Assembly: GCA_023336205.1 (NCBI GenBank)
Contig: JALQCR010000001.1
Location: 186,001-250,000, forward strand
Source of the DNA: Pseudanabaena sp. Salubria-1
Lineage (GTDB): Bacteria; Cyanobacteriota; Cyanobacteriia; Pseudanabaenales; Pseudanabaenaceae
DNA length: 64,000 nt
Reading direction: 5' to 3'
Numbering within the stretch: the first letter of the stretch is position 1; each line of letters opens with the position of its first letter. Of this stretch, positions 43,739-52,604 are shown piece by piece. Below the pieces are notes generated by a model. That model was given only the letters and a program-made list of their open reading frames with translations, did no database searches and had not been told where the DNA came from. The translations under genes were made by a program, and so were the position numbers.

Positions 43739-44478
43739 AACGTCCTAAAAAAGAAAACCAAAAATTATCAACAATAGGGAACTTGCCGCCATTTCTTGAT
43801 TCTACAGATCTTATAAAATCCGAGAAATCATCCATTGAATTAAATAGCCCCCTAGATTTACCGTCAACTCTAGTAATAACTTGTTTGCAATATAGCCATA
43901 TGACAGATATTCTCCATAGATGTTTATTTATGATCCCTAACTTTATTAAGAATATTAATATAGCTAAAACTCTCAATATTTTTATTTCTGAATCTATCTC
44001 TATCATTTTCTTTGTCCATCCTTTTTCAGTGTTGTCTAAATTAGGTGCTTTCACTCCATTCATTACATCTCTCACAATAGTGTAGCTACCAATAATAGTA
44101 TTCATTCGAGTATAATTAATTTGATCATTGTGCGCCAGAAACAATCCTGATGCCATATCTAAATCTTGAATAGCTTCATCAATTAAATGAGAATCTTTTT
44201 TCTTACTACCCATTTCACCTTTTAGATTACCTCGACAAATATATATGTTGGTATCAGTGGGATCAATTTCCAATGCTTTATCGAAAAGACGCAATGCAGC
44301 ATCATAATTCCCTCTTTCATGAAAGCCAAGTGCTAAAAAACCTAAATAGGCTGAAAGCTCTTCGTAGGATTTAATCCATATACTTTTTGCTATCTTTCTT
44401 GCTCTATCTTCTGGTGCTGCATTTGAGAGTGCATTTTCGTACTTATTGTGAGCATCAATTGCTAATTGAGCAAAGTTT

Positions 44479-44612
44479 GGCTCTTCTGGGTTCATGGGGA
44501 TAAGCACAGCTAATAGTAATCAGAATCCTCTCGGAGCAACAGTTACAGCCCTACCATGTCGCCAATAATTGTATCGATACTGTACCATTTACCCCTCAAA
44601 CCCAGATGAGCC
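44479..44612. repeat. 134-bp MITE with ISL3-like ends, copy 2 (in the TPR gene)
   Basis: Identical by eye to the copy at 32907-33040, with its own 8-bp target repeat CAAAGTTT (44471-44478 and 44613-44620). Removing it restores RQYCQNFAQLAIDAHN in frame. Confidence 0.9.
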
Positions 44613-44957
44613 CAAAGTTTTGACAATATTGCCTATGAGATTGCACTAAGGTAGTTCCAGAACACATAGCAAATGAAACAGAAGCCTCAGCATAGCTACC
44701 CATTCTTGCTTGCTCAATTGCTTCTAAAAGTCTATCAGTATGAAGATTTTCTAACCCTTGGGACATCTCATCTCCCAGCGTAGCATCTACAAAATTTTGA
44801 AATTTTTTTATAGGTAAATCATTTTGATTTTTCATAAAACTCTATAAATCTAAATATTACGAGCATTTTTGTAGGGATTAATTTTGCCGCCTAAACTTGA
44901 TCAAGCGTCTAGAGCATTATATCAGTACATATTAGTAACAATGTGAAGGTCAAACTC

Positions 44958-45131
44958 CTATCGATCATATACTTCTGGTTCAACATCTGGAACCTTAGCC
45001 AAAATCGCCTCATACTTTGCCCGACTGTCCCTCTTAGCCCGTTCCTTAAGATACCCCTCAGTCATCAAAGCCGCAATTTTTTCAGTTTCTGGTCTAAGTT
45101 TATCTTGCATCTCTGACTCATCCTTCTTCAT
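44958..45131 (-). CDS. Small antitoxin-like protein, 57 aa
   Basis: The ATG at 45131 opens MKKDESEMQDKLRPETEKI, continues AALMTEGYLKERAKRDSRAK and ends in an acidic tail (VPDVEPEVYDR). The composition and the KYEAILAKVPDVEP ending resemble short conserved cyanobacterial proteins that accompany toxin genes; no toxin is adjacent. It lies downstream of a Uma2 gene on the same strand. Short, so moderate confidence. Confidence 0.5.
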   Translation of the reverse strand: MKKDESEMQDKLRPETEKIAALMTEGYLKERAKRDSRAKYEAILAKVPDVEPEVYDR

Positions 45132-45219
45132 ACATTTAATACTTTATTCTTATCCTGCTCAAAACAATTTGTTAGTTGAGTTTGTGCAAGGCGATCGCCT
45201 AAATATTAACATTTGAAAT

Positions 45220-45792
45220 CTAAAGCGATCGCAAGTCTAAACTAAACTCAAGCAATACATCCTCACCATATAACACATTAGGATTATTGAGAACTTCCAC
45301 TGCTTGATTTTGGCGATAAATCTCGACAATATTCTTCCTGCGATCTAACAACCAACCTAACCTCGCGCCATTTTCGATATATTCCTGCATTTTCGCTTGA
45401 GTCTCCTTGCGCGTATCCGTTGGCGACATCAACTCCAAAACAAAATCAGGCGTAATCGGTGGAAACTTTTCTTTTTGAGAAACTGTTAATGCGTTCCATC
45501 GCTTTAAACTAATCCACGACACATCAGGCGATCGATTAGCATTATTCGGCAACTTAAAGCAAGTCGATGAATCAAATACCTTGCCAAGCTTAAAGCGATT
45601 ATTCCAAATCCAAAACTGAGCAATCAAACCCGCATTATAAATTCCCGTTTCTCCACCCGTCGGAGCCAAAATAATTACCTCTCCTCTAGAATTACGCTCA
45701 AACTTGACATCAGGATTTGCTAGACACAGATCGTAAAACTGATCGTCAGCTAATTTCGAGATTGGCGCAAGATTTAAAGTTACCGTATTCAT
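45220..45792 (-). CDS. Uma2-family (DUF820) putative endonuclease
   Basis: 190 residues with the family motifs: DDQFYDLCLANPDVKFERNSRGEVIIL, FKLPNNANRSPDVSWISLKRWNAL (metal-binding Asp), PDFVLELMSPTDTRKETQAKMQEYIENGARLGWLLD (E...K). This is the longer subtype, in which SPDVSWI replaces the DFAI motif. Target unknown. Upstream is the divergent acetyltransferase gene. Confidence 0.92.
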   Translation of the reverse strand: MNTVTLNLAPISKLADDQFYDLCLANPDVKFERNSRGEVIILAPTGGETGIYNAGLIAQFWIWNNRFKLGKVFDSSTCFKLPNNANRSPDVSWISLKRWNALTVSQKEKFPPITPDFVLELMSPTDTRKETQAKMQEYIENGARLGWLLDRRKNIVEIYRQNQAVEVLNNPNVLYGEDVLLEFSLDLRSL

Positions 45793-45864
45793 AATTTTAG
45801 TTTGAAGATACAGTATTAAAATCTTAGCACTTACAACCGTTTTTCATCCCCCATTAACTCGTCT

Positions 45865-46488
45865 ATGCGATATCCAGACCCGAAGAATTCTCACCCAATG
45901 GCAGGATTTCCTCAAGTTTGCTTTATTCAAAATACCGTTACTAATCCGAATATCATCATTGGGGACTACACCTATTACGACGATCCCGAAGACTCAGAAA
46001 ACTTTGAACGTAACGTCCTGTATCACTTTGACTTCATTGGTGACAAGCTGATTATTGGTAAATTTTGCGCGATCGCAAGGGGCGTAAAATTCATCATGAA
46101 CGGCGCAAATCATAGTATTTCGGGCATCTCCACCTATCCCTTTCAAATCTTTTGGAACGAATGGAAACCGCAAAATTTGGAATTTCCCTACAAAGGCGAT
46201 ACTGTAATTGGGAATGATGTCTGGATTGGTTATGAGGCAGTGATTATGGCGGGAGTGAAGATTGGTGATGGCGCGATTATTGCCTCCAAATCTGTGGTTA
46301 CTAAAGATGTGCCAGCCTATGCGATCGCAGGTGGTAATCCTGCTAAAGTAATTCGACAGAGATTTGACGATCAGGCGATCGCAAATTTACTCAAAATCGC
46401 ATGGTGGAATTGGGATATGGAGAAGATCACCAGAAATCTCGATCGAATAGTAAGTGCGGATATCAAGGCTTTGCAAAATTGTACTTAA
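45865..46488 (+). CDS. Vat/CatB-type xenobiotic O-acetyltransferase
   Basis: 207 residues of a left-handed beta-helix acetyltransferase. Seen: IGDYTYYDDPED, IIGKFCAIARGVKFIMNGANHSISGISTYPF with the catalytic His (NH), and [52 protein letters not shown]. Streptogramin and chloramphenicol acetyltransferases share this form, but the natural substrate in cyanobacteria is unknown. Length is normal. It precedes a GNAT gene of the AAC(3)-I type. Confidence 0.85.
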   Translation: MRYPDPKNSHPMAGFPQVCFIQNTVTNPNIIIGDYTYYDDPEDSENFERNVLYHFDFIGDKLIIGKFCAIARGVKFIMNGANHSISGISTYPFQIFWNEWKPQNLEFPYKGDTVIGNDVWIGYEAVIMAGVKIGDGAIIASKSVVTKDVPAYAIAGGNPAKVIRQRFDDQAIANLLKIAWWNWDMEKITRNLDRIVSADIKALQNCT

Positions 46489-46505
46489 GTTAGGAATTAC
46501 TAAGA

Positions 46506-46552
46506 CTAGCGATCGCCTTGAGGAGATAGATTGTTGATACGATCAGGTTTTA
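46506..46552. repeat. HIP1-flanked repeat unit, single copy
   Basis: AGCGATCGCCTTGAGGAG followed by ATAGATTGTTGAT matches the second half of the unit that forms an array at 63757-64000. Confidence 0.6.
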
Positions 46553-46582
46553 CTTAAATCAAAATCTGGAGTAATTTTCCCA

Positions 46583-47071
46583 ATGACTTGTTCTGAACCA
46601 TTTAGCATTCATCAGCTTTCTGCCAAAGACATAGCACTTACGGAAGAATTATTGGCTGTCTTTGGTGAAGCTTTTGATGATTTTGATACCTATAGCTCGT
46701 CTCGTCCAAGCGCGTCATATCTTAAGCGTTTACTAAGTAGCAATTATTTCATTGCACTTGCAGCTTTAAAAACTGGAACAGTAGTTGGAGGTCTCGCCGC
46801 TTACGAACTTCAGAAGTTTGAACAAGAGCGTAGTGAAATTTATATTTACGATCTCGCTGTATCAGCAGAGCATCGACGGGAAGGAATTGCCACAGCCTTA
46901 ATTCAGGAATTAAAGAAGATTGCTGTCGAGCGAGCAGCCTACGTTATTTACGTACAGGCTGACCTCGGCGATGACCCTGCGATCGCACTCTATACAAAGC
47001 TTGGTGTGCGTGAAGATGTGCTTCATTTTGACATTGCTGTTGACGATAGTAGCCAAAATCAAAAAATCTAA
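46583..47071 (+). CDS. AAC(3)-I-like GNAT acetyltransferase
   Basis: 162 residues. The order [71 protein letters not shown] (acetyl-CoA loop) and [32 protein letters not shown] matches the AAC(3)-I family, which acetylates the 3-amino group of gentamicin-type aminoglycosides. Environmental homologues often lack tested activity, so resistance is inference. It lies just upstream of a TetR-controlled exporter unit. Confidence 0.85.
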   Translation: MTCSEPFSIHQLSAKDIALTEELLAVFGEAFDDFDTYSSSRPSASYLKRLLSSNYFIALAALKTGTVVGGLAAYELQKFEQERSEIYIYDLAVSAEHRREGIATALIQELKKIAVERAAYVIYVQADLGDDPAIALYTKLGVREDVLHFDIAVDDSSQNQKI

Positions 47072-47079
47072 TTTGACTA

Positions 47080-47108
47080 TTGACACTAAACCGTCTGGAC
47101 GGTATAGT
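47080..47108 (+). promoter_or_regulatory. Sigma70-type promoter with a TetR-type operator in the spacer
   Basis: The -35 box TTGACA (47080-47085) and -10 box TATAGT (47103-47108) are separated by exactly 17 bp. The spacer carries the inverted repeat ACCGTC-TG-GACGGT (47090-47103). A TetR dimer bound there would block RNA polymerase. The tetR gene starts 54 nt downstream, so autoregulation is likely. Confidence 0.75.
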
Positions 47109-47161
47109 TATTTTCAAGACAAGTCTATTGTCTTAATTTTTTAGTATTCGGGCAGAAGGTT

Positions 47162-47737
47162 ATGGCAGAGGCTTTAGAGGTAGGCAAGCGATCGCGATCG
47201 GCGACGCGAGAATCACTGCTCAATGCAGCAGGTGAAGTTGTTTTGCGCTTTGGCTCTGACGCTTTGACCCTTGATGCTGTGGCAAAAGAAGCAGGCGTAA
47301 GCAAAGGCGGATTGCTCTATCATTTTCCTAATAAAGAAGCTCTATTGACGAGCATGGTGGCAAACCTGATCGCCGAGTTTGAGCAATTATTAGAGATAGA
47401 ACTTGTTCGCGAAGGAGATCTCACCGCCAAAGGTGCTTGGTTACGCGCTTACATCAGGGCTGGAGATATATTCGATCGCCAGAATGCCGCAATTCAGACT
47501 GGATTATTAGCAGCAGTCGCGAAAGATAGCAAACTCCTCCAACCATTCCAAGAAGCCTCTACTCGTTGGCATCAACAAGCCTGTAATTGTGGTATTACTC
47601 CACTCAAGGTAGGGGTAATTCTCTTAGCTGCGGATGGACTTTCTTGGAATCAGTTACTAGGGCTTAATTGCATTTCTGATGAGGAGCGATCGCAACTGAT
47701 CGGGGAACTCATTCGGATGACCTATGCGGATGAATGA
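47162..47737 (+). CDS. TetR-family regulator
   Basis: 191 residues. The N-terminal HTH is typical: SATRESLLNAAGEVVLRFGSDALTLDAVAKEAGVSKGGLLYHFPNKEALLTSM. The ligand domain (FEQLLEIELVREGDLTAKGAWLRAYIRAG) resembles the TetR_C37 group. AGAAGG precedes the ATG. It is first in a unit with devB, so it probably represses the exporter until a ligand binds. Confidence 0.92.
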   Translation: MAEALEVGKRSRSATRESLLNAAGEVVLRFGSDALTLDAVAKEAGVSKGGLLYHFPNKEALLTSMVANLIAEFEQLLEIELVREGDLTAKGAWLRAYIRAGDIFDRQNAAIQTGLLAAVAKDSKLLQPFQEASTRWHQQACNCGITPLKVGVILLAADGLSWNQLLGLNCISDEERSQLIGELIRMTYADE

Positions 47738-47773
47738 AGCTTGCTAAATTTCTTTGAAATGGATTAGTAAAAT

Positions 47774-48955
47774 ATGACATCTCAATCTTTCTTTAACTCC
47801 CGCCATCATTGGCTTGGGGGAATTTTCCTTGCGACTCTAGCTACAGGAATTTCTATTTATAGCGTTGTCTTTTCGAGTAAGCCAAATATTACCAATAATA
47901 TTTCAGCGATTGCCAGTGCGCCTCTGCCTGTAACTGCTCTGGGTCGATTGGAACCAGAAGGAGAAGTCATGCGTTTAGCGGCTCCTGTTGCCCTAGATGG
48001 CGATCGCTTAAAGGAATTGCGTGTCCAAGTCGGCGATCGGGTGAAAGCAGGGCAGATTATCGCCGTACTAGATGCTAGCGATCGCTTTGCTGATGAAGTG
48101 GCGCAAGCTAAGGCTCAGGTGGAGATTGCTCAAGCGGAATTCGCAAGAGTTAGTGCTGGTGCGAAACAGTCGGAAATTCAAGCCCAAGAAGCATCGATTT
48201 TACGATTGCAAGCAGATTTGCGCGGTAGTGAAGCTTCCCAATCGGCGACGATTTCCCGTTGGCAATCGGAAGTTCGTACTGCGGAGGCAGAGTTGGCTCG
48301 ATTTCAGCAACTCTATGCCCAAGGTGCTGTTTCGGCTTCAGTTTTGGATACTAAACGTCTGGCGGCGGAAACAACCCGCGCTCAATTACAAGAAGCTCTG
48401 AGTACCCGCGATCGCTTTGCCAATACGCTCCAAGCTCAAATCCTTGAAGCAAGTAGTACTCGCGATCGCATTGCTGAAGTGCGTCCCGTGGATATTGCTA
48501 CTAAAGCTAGAGAAGTAGACAGTGCGATCGCTGCTCTCAAACGTGCCGAGACGAACCTTGCTCAAGCCTATATTCGCGCTCCTAGAGATGGGCAAATCCT
48601 CAAAATCCGCACGCGATTAGGGGAAAAGGTTAGCAATGATGGCATTGTCGAACTAGGCGCAACCGATCGCATGGTTGCCGTTCTGGAAGTCTATCAAACG
48701 GAGATCGATCGCGTCAAAGTCGGACAATCGGCAACGATTACAGGGCAATCTTTTCAAGGCGAAGTGAAGGGTATTGTTTCGCAAGTTGGGTTGCAAGTGG
48801 AGCGTCAACGCCAAGCGACCAATCAAGCGGGAGAGAATCTCGATCGCCGTGTCATTGAAGTCAAAGTTCGCTTAAGTCCAGAAGATAGCCGCCGTGTTGC
48901 CGCTTTTACGAATTTACAAGTTCAAGGCAAGATTCAGACTACATCCATAAATTAA
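47774..48955 (+). CDS. devB: DevB-type membrane fusion protein of an ABC exporter
   Basis: 393 residues. An N-terminal anchor (WLGGIFLATLATGISIYSVVF) is followed by the DevB start of the mature part (LPVTALGRLEPEGEVMRLAAP), a biotinyl-lipoyl-like half (LRVQVGDRVKAGQIIAVLDASDRF), a long coiled hairpin (AQAKAQVEIAQAEFARV...), the second lipoyl half (IRAPRDGQILKIRTRLGEKV) and a beta-barrel. It links an inner-membrane ABC exporter to an outer-membrane channel. Its DevC and DevA partners are 6-8 kb downstream. Confidence 0.93.
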   Translation: MTSQSFFNSRHHWLGGIFLATLATGISIYSVVFSSKPNITNNISAIASAPLPVTALGRLEPEGEVMRLAAPVALDGDRLKELRVQVGDRVKAGQIIAVLDASDRFADEVAQAKAQVEIAQAEFARVSAGAKQSEIQAQEASILRLQADLRGSEASQSATISRWQSEVRTAEAELARFQQLYAQGAVSASVLDTKRLAAETTRAQLQEALSTRDRFANTLQAQILEASSTRDRIAEVRPVDIATKAREVDSAIAALKRAETNLAQAYIRAPRDGQILKIRTRLGEKVSNDGIVELGATDRMVAVLEVYQTEIDRVKVGQSATITGQSFQGEVKGIVSQVGLQVERQRQATNQAGENLDRRVIEVKVRLSPEDSRRVAAFTNLQVQGKIQTTSIN

Positions 48956-48975
48956 TACAAATAGGAGGACTATTT

Positions 48976-49659
48976 ATGCATATTCTCAACGATAAAATGA
49001 CTACTAAAAACGAAGAACCACAAATCCACTCTCTTCAACAATCTCAAATTTCTATTGCTGCCAAAATGATGGCAGACACATTCTTTCCCGATCCCCTATC
49101 TTGCTATCTCCTTCCCAATGAACGTTATCGCTTAGAAAGCCTTGAAAAAGCTTGGCGTAAAACGATAAATCATGACTTTTCTTTAGGGCATGTCTATTGC
49201 AGTGAGCAGAGCGATCGCAATACTTCTACGGCGCTCGATAGCTCGCAAATTTTAGGAATTGCTAGTTGGTTGCCTCCTAACGCTAAGTCTCCCTCATTAC
49301 TAGGATCACTGCCCTTGATCTTGCAAATATTCCTTCAGAACGGCTTTATTTCCACCAAGCGCATACTCAACACTTTGACAAAAACGGAAGCCTATCGCTT
49401 GCGTGACTGTCCGACACCACATTGGTATCTAGAAGGATTGGGCGTATCGTCAAAGGCTCAAGGCAAAGGGATCGGCGGTTTGCTATTGCAACCTGTCTTG
49501 CAGCAAGCCGATCGCCAAGGAGAGATTTGCTATCTCTTTACTTCTACCGATCGCGCCGTCAAATTCTATCAACGGCATGGATTTGTGGTACGCGATGAAT
49601 TACGAGTTCTCAAGGATGCACCACCCCTATGGATGATGATGCGATCGCCTCAAGCTTAG
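48976..49659 (+). CDS. GNAT-family acetyltransferase
   Basis: 227 residues; AGGAGG lies 7 nt before the ATG. The fold shows QISIAAKMMADTFFPDPL, GIASWLPPNAK, then the acetyl-CoA loop WYLEGLGVSSKAQGKGIGGLLLQPVL and CYLFTSTDRAVKFYQRHGFVV. The substrate is unknown. It follows devB by 20 nt and is part of the same unit. Its 3' neighbour was DUF2834 before an IS landed 11 nt after its stop. Confidence 0.88.
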   Translation: MHILNDKMTTKNEEPQIHSLQQSQISIAAKMMADTFFPDPLSCYLLPNERYRLESLEKAWRKTINHDFSLGHVYCSEQSDRNTSTALDSSQILGIASWLPPNAKSPSLLGSLPLILQIFLQNGFISTKRILNTLTKTEAYRLRDCPTPHWYLEGLGVSSKAQGKGIGGLLLQPVLQQADRQGEICYLFTSTDRAVKFYQRHGFVVRDELRVLKDAPPLWMMMRSPQA

Positions 49660-50569
49660 TCTGACTTTATCTGAGATCTTGCACCATTCCTGAAAGAGTT
49701 AAGTAGGAATGGGTTTGAGAATAATTTCAAACCCATGACGAGCAGCAATATCGGCACTAATTTGGAGATACCTAAGAAGTTTCAACCAAAGGACAGAAGG
49801 AAATAAAACGGAAAGTGTCAAATCACAGGTAGCTTTCCAGTCCAAGACAGGAGGACTCGACCATTGATCAATCCAATGGGCCAAAAGATAAGCAAGCAGA
49901 GAGAGGATAAGCCAACGATAAACACCAAGTTTTGTAGATTGCCCAAAACAATGCAAACCAAAGCGATGTTTGATGGTTTTGAAGAATCCCTCAATCGCCC
50001 AACGCTTACGACCTAACATCACCAGATAAGCACCAGAATAAGGATGAGAAGAGACAACAAAGCGTAACTCCCGTTTACTATCAGCTCTTTTGAGCCAAAA
50101 CCAAGAGATCGTCAAAGGCTGAGTTAGCCCTTCTAGCAAAATTTGTTGTCCACGTTTGCCATGACGATAAAGTTGTTTGACTGTACGGCCATCTTGAAGT
50201 TTACGATTGTTGCGTACACCGACAACGATGCGCCAAGTCTTGGCGCGGACAGTATTGAAAAACTTCACCGTACTAAACTCAGTATCAGCAAGGACAATCA
50301 CAGTCTTGCCTTGGGTTAGTTGCTTGGGTACTGTCCCCAATAACTTACAAGCTAAGTCAGAGGGACTGGGGTATCCTTTGCCGCGCCATACTCTAAAACT
50401 CCATGGTACGCGCCACTCTCCATAGACCAGATACAGTACAACCAGATGTAGTCCTCGCTTTCCGTTTAGTATTCTCACCCATGGGTCTGGTTCGTTTTGG
50501 GTGGGATTGCTCAAATGTAAAAACTTGCCGCTTTTTTCTAGGGTAGTCAAGTCTATCAGTATCTTTAAT

Positions 50570-51845
50570 AGGGCAACCGCACACGTTCATGAATAAACAA
50601 CGAAACAAAGAAGGCAAAGTAAAATGACCAATATAAATTAAAAGTAAAAAAGTGACATGTCTTCTACAATCAGCCCAGTCGCATTAATTGAGACACATTT
50701 TGGCAACTTGCGAGACCCCAGAGCAGCACATAGTATCGAACATAAGCTATTAGACATATTGGTAATCAGCATATGTGGAACAATAAGCGGAGCAAATGAT
50801 TTTACAGCAATAGCAGAATATGGAAAATCAAAGGAAAAATGGTTAAAGACATTTTTAGAATTAGAAAATGGAATACCATCAGCAGATACATTTGAGAGAA
50901 TATTTGCTCGACTGAACCCATCAGAATTGCAAAAATGTTTTATAGGATGGATGGAAGCAGTCCATAAAACAACAGACGGAGAATTGATTAATATTGATGG
51001 CAAAACGTTGAGAGGAGCAAAGGAAGCAGGCAACTCCCGTAGCCTAATTCATATGGTGAGTGTTTGGTCGGCAACGCAGCATTTGGTTCTGGGACAGAAA
51101 AAAGTTAGTGAGAAATCAAATGAAATAACCGCTATCCCACCATTGCTGGAAATGTTGGCAATTCGAGGTTGTTTGGTCAGCATAGACGCAATGGGATGTC
51201 AGACCGAAATCGCCAAAACAATCATTGAACAAGGTGCAGATTATGTATTAGCGCTAAAAGGAAATCAAGGTAATCTCCATGATGATGTAAGTCAATTATT
51301 CACATCTGCTCGCTCGCAAAAATTCCATAATATCGAACATCAATTCCATTCAACAGTAGAAAAAGGACATGGGCGCATTGAGAAGAGATCCTATTGGACT
51401 ATGGGTAATACAGAATTTCTCATTGGCGCAGAGAAATGGACAGGGTTAAAAAGTATTGGCATGGTTGAATCAGAACGTAGTGTCAATGGCGTAGTTTCTA
51501 TCCAACAGCGATATTATATTCTGAGTATTGAGAGTGATGTTCACAGGTTCTCTCAATCTGTTAGAAGTCATTGGAGTATTGAAAATCAACTGCATTGGAT
51601 TCTTGATGTTGGGTTTGATGAAGATGCTTCTCAATCTTGTCGAGGCTATACTGCTGAAAACTTAGCTGTTATTCGTCATGTTGGCTTAAATTTACTTTCC
51701 CGTGACAAAAAAACTAAGGTCGGAGTCAAGACTAAACGACTTAAAGCTGGATGGGATGACAACTATCTCAAGCTTATACTTAACGCCTTAAACATAGTCT
51801 CACCTTAGTCTTCATTATTTATTCATGAACGTGTGCGGTTGCCCT
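50570..51845. mobile_element. ISAs1-family insertion sequence, 1276 bp, nested
   Basis: Perfect 28-bp inverted ends (50570-50597 and 51818-51845, beginning AGGGCAACCGCACACG). The flanking direct repeat AGTATCTTTAAT (50558-50569 and 51846-51857) is 12 bp, a little longer than the 8-10 bp usual for this family. Confidence 0.92.
50657..51808 (+). CDS. ISAs1-family transposase (H-repeat type)
   Basis: 383 residues with the family landmarks: LRDPRAAHSIEHKLLDILVISICGTISGANDF, the D of LINIDGKTLRGAKEAG, the D of LVSIDAMGCQTEIAKTI and the E/D region RSHWSIENQLHWILDVGFDEDAS. The frame is open from end to end, so the element looks functional. Confidence 0.94.
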   Translation: MSSTISPVALIETHFGNLRDPRAAHSIEHKLLDILVISICGTISGANDFTAIAEYGKSKEKWLKTFLELENGIPSADTFERIFARLNPSELQKCFIGWMEAVHKTTDGELINIDGKTLRGAKEAGNSRSLIHMVSVWSATQHLVLGQKKVSEKSNEITAIPPLLEMLAIRGCLVSIDAMGCQTEIAKTIIEQGADYVLALKGNQGNLHDDVSQLFTSARSQKFHNIEHQFHSTVEKGHGRIEKRSYWTMGNTEFLIGAEKWTGLKSIGMVESERSVNGVVSIQQRYYILSIESDVHRFSQSVRSHWSIENQLHWILDVGFDEDASQSCRGYTAENLAVIRHVGLNLLSRDKKTKVGVKTKRLKAGWDDNYLKLILNALNIVSP

Positions 51846-52253
51846 AGTATCTTTAATGGCACTTGTTTCGATGGGCGATGCTTGGCGATTTGTCCCAAAA
51901 TAGCCTGCCGTGTTGACCGAATTACTGCTCTCGTTGACCAGTTATAGTGATTGAGAAATCGGCTGAGTGCACTCGCTGATTTTATCTGTGTATGTTCTGG
52001 ATAAGGATGCCTTTGTGCTTCGAGAAATAGTCCTAGTATTGCATTGAGACTTGCTGTTTGATACACACTTGGCATCAAACACAGAAGACTATACACTAGC
52101 CCTTGGGCGTGCTTAACGATGCTTTCCATGCTCGTTATTTAATTTACTACTACGCCCTTTTTTTCACATTTCTGCTCTTTCTGCAACCCCTTTTCTTGAA
52201 TGGTGCAAGATCTCAGTTATCGAATATTTAATCACACTACACTAGTCAAAACC

Positions 52254-52604
52254 ATGTTGAAACTTTTCTATATTTCTCTATTTATCATCGGTTCGGTAAT
52301 GCCCTACAGCCAATTTATTCCTTTTCTTTGGGAGCATGGCTTGGATCTACCACTTTTCTTTTCTCAACTTTTTGCTAATTCTATTTCACGCTTTTTTGCT
52401 TTCGATTTATTCATTTCTGCAATCGCTTTCTGGGTATGGGTGTATGCCGAGGGTCGCCGCCTATCTATGCTACACCTATGGCTATATCCTTTGATTACTC
52501 TTACTATTGGCGTTTCTGCTTCATTGCCTTTCTTCTTATGGATGAGAGAAAGTCATCTAGAAAAGAGTGTTAACAATGATACCGTTACAGTATCTTCCAT
52601 TTAG
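52254..52604 (+). CDS. DUF2834 membrane protein
   Basis: 116 residues from ATG 52254; the longer frame to 52200 runs into the IS. Three hydrophobic segments (LFYISLFIIGSVMPYSQFIPFL, FFAFDLFISAIAFWVWVYAEG, LWLYPLITLTIGVSASLPFFLWM) match DUF2834. Before the IS arrived it began about 48 nt after the GNAT gene and probably belonged to the tetR-devB unit. It overlaps the convergent tetR gene by 4 nt. Confidence 0.85.
   Translation: MLKLFYISLFIIGSVMPYSQFIPFLWEHGLDLPLFFSQLFANSISRFFAFDLFISAIAFWVWVYAEGRRLSMLHLWLYPLITLTIGVSASLPFFLWMRESHLEKSVNNDTVTVSSI

Larger units (their letters stand above)
42423..44835 (-). pseudogene. TPR membrane protein, first gene of the operon, broken by a MITE and an ISL3 element
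   Basis: Pieces 44835-44613, 44470-43739 and 42484-42423 join to 1017 nt, 338 residues in frame. An N-terminal helical region (DEMSQGLENLHTDRLLEAIEQARMGSYAEA) is followed by TPR-like helices (LGFHERGNYDAALRLFDKALEIDPTDTNIYICRGNL). Then come two hydrophobic segments (ILRVLAILIFLIKLGI, and LTIWGLILFATIKFIGIFI at the very end). Fragments now open are 44596-44835 and 43722-44507. In intact form it is a membrane-tethered TPR scaffold. Its function is unknown. Confidence 0.8.
49699..52129 (-). pseudogene. IS4/IS701-like transposase, copy 3, split by ISAs1
   Basis: The N-terminal piece (52129 down to about 51846) and the C-terminal piece (50569 to 49699; ORF 49699-50550) are the same protein as in copies 1 and 2, broken after residues KQVPLKIL. 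The ISAs1 element has removed the D of the first catalytic motif from its context, so this copy cannot make its own full transposase. Confidence 0.92.
49671..52214. mobile_element. IS4/IS701-like element, copy 3, carrying a nested ISAs1 element
   Basis: Same ends as copies 1 and 2 and the same TTAT target repeat (49667-49670 and 52215-52218). It measures 2544 bp because an ISAs1 element of 1276 bp plus a 12-bp duplication is inserted; without them it returns to 1258 bp (2544 minus 1276 minus 12 is 1256, so a 2-bp difference may exist in my end counts). Confidence 0.88.
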
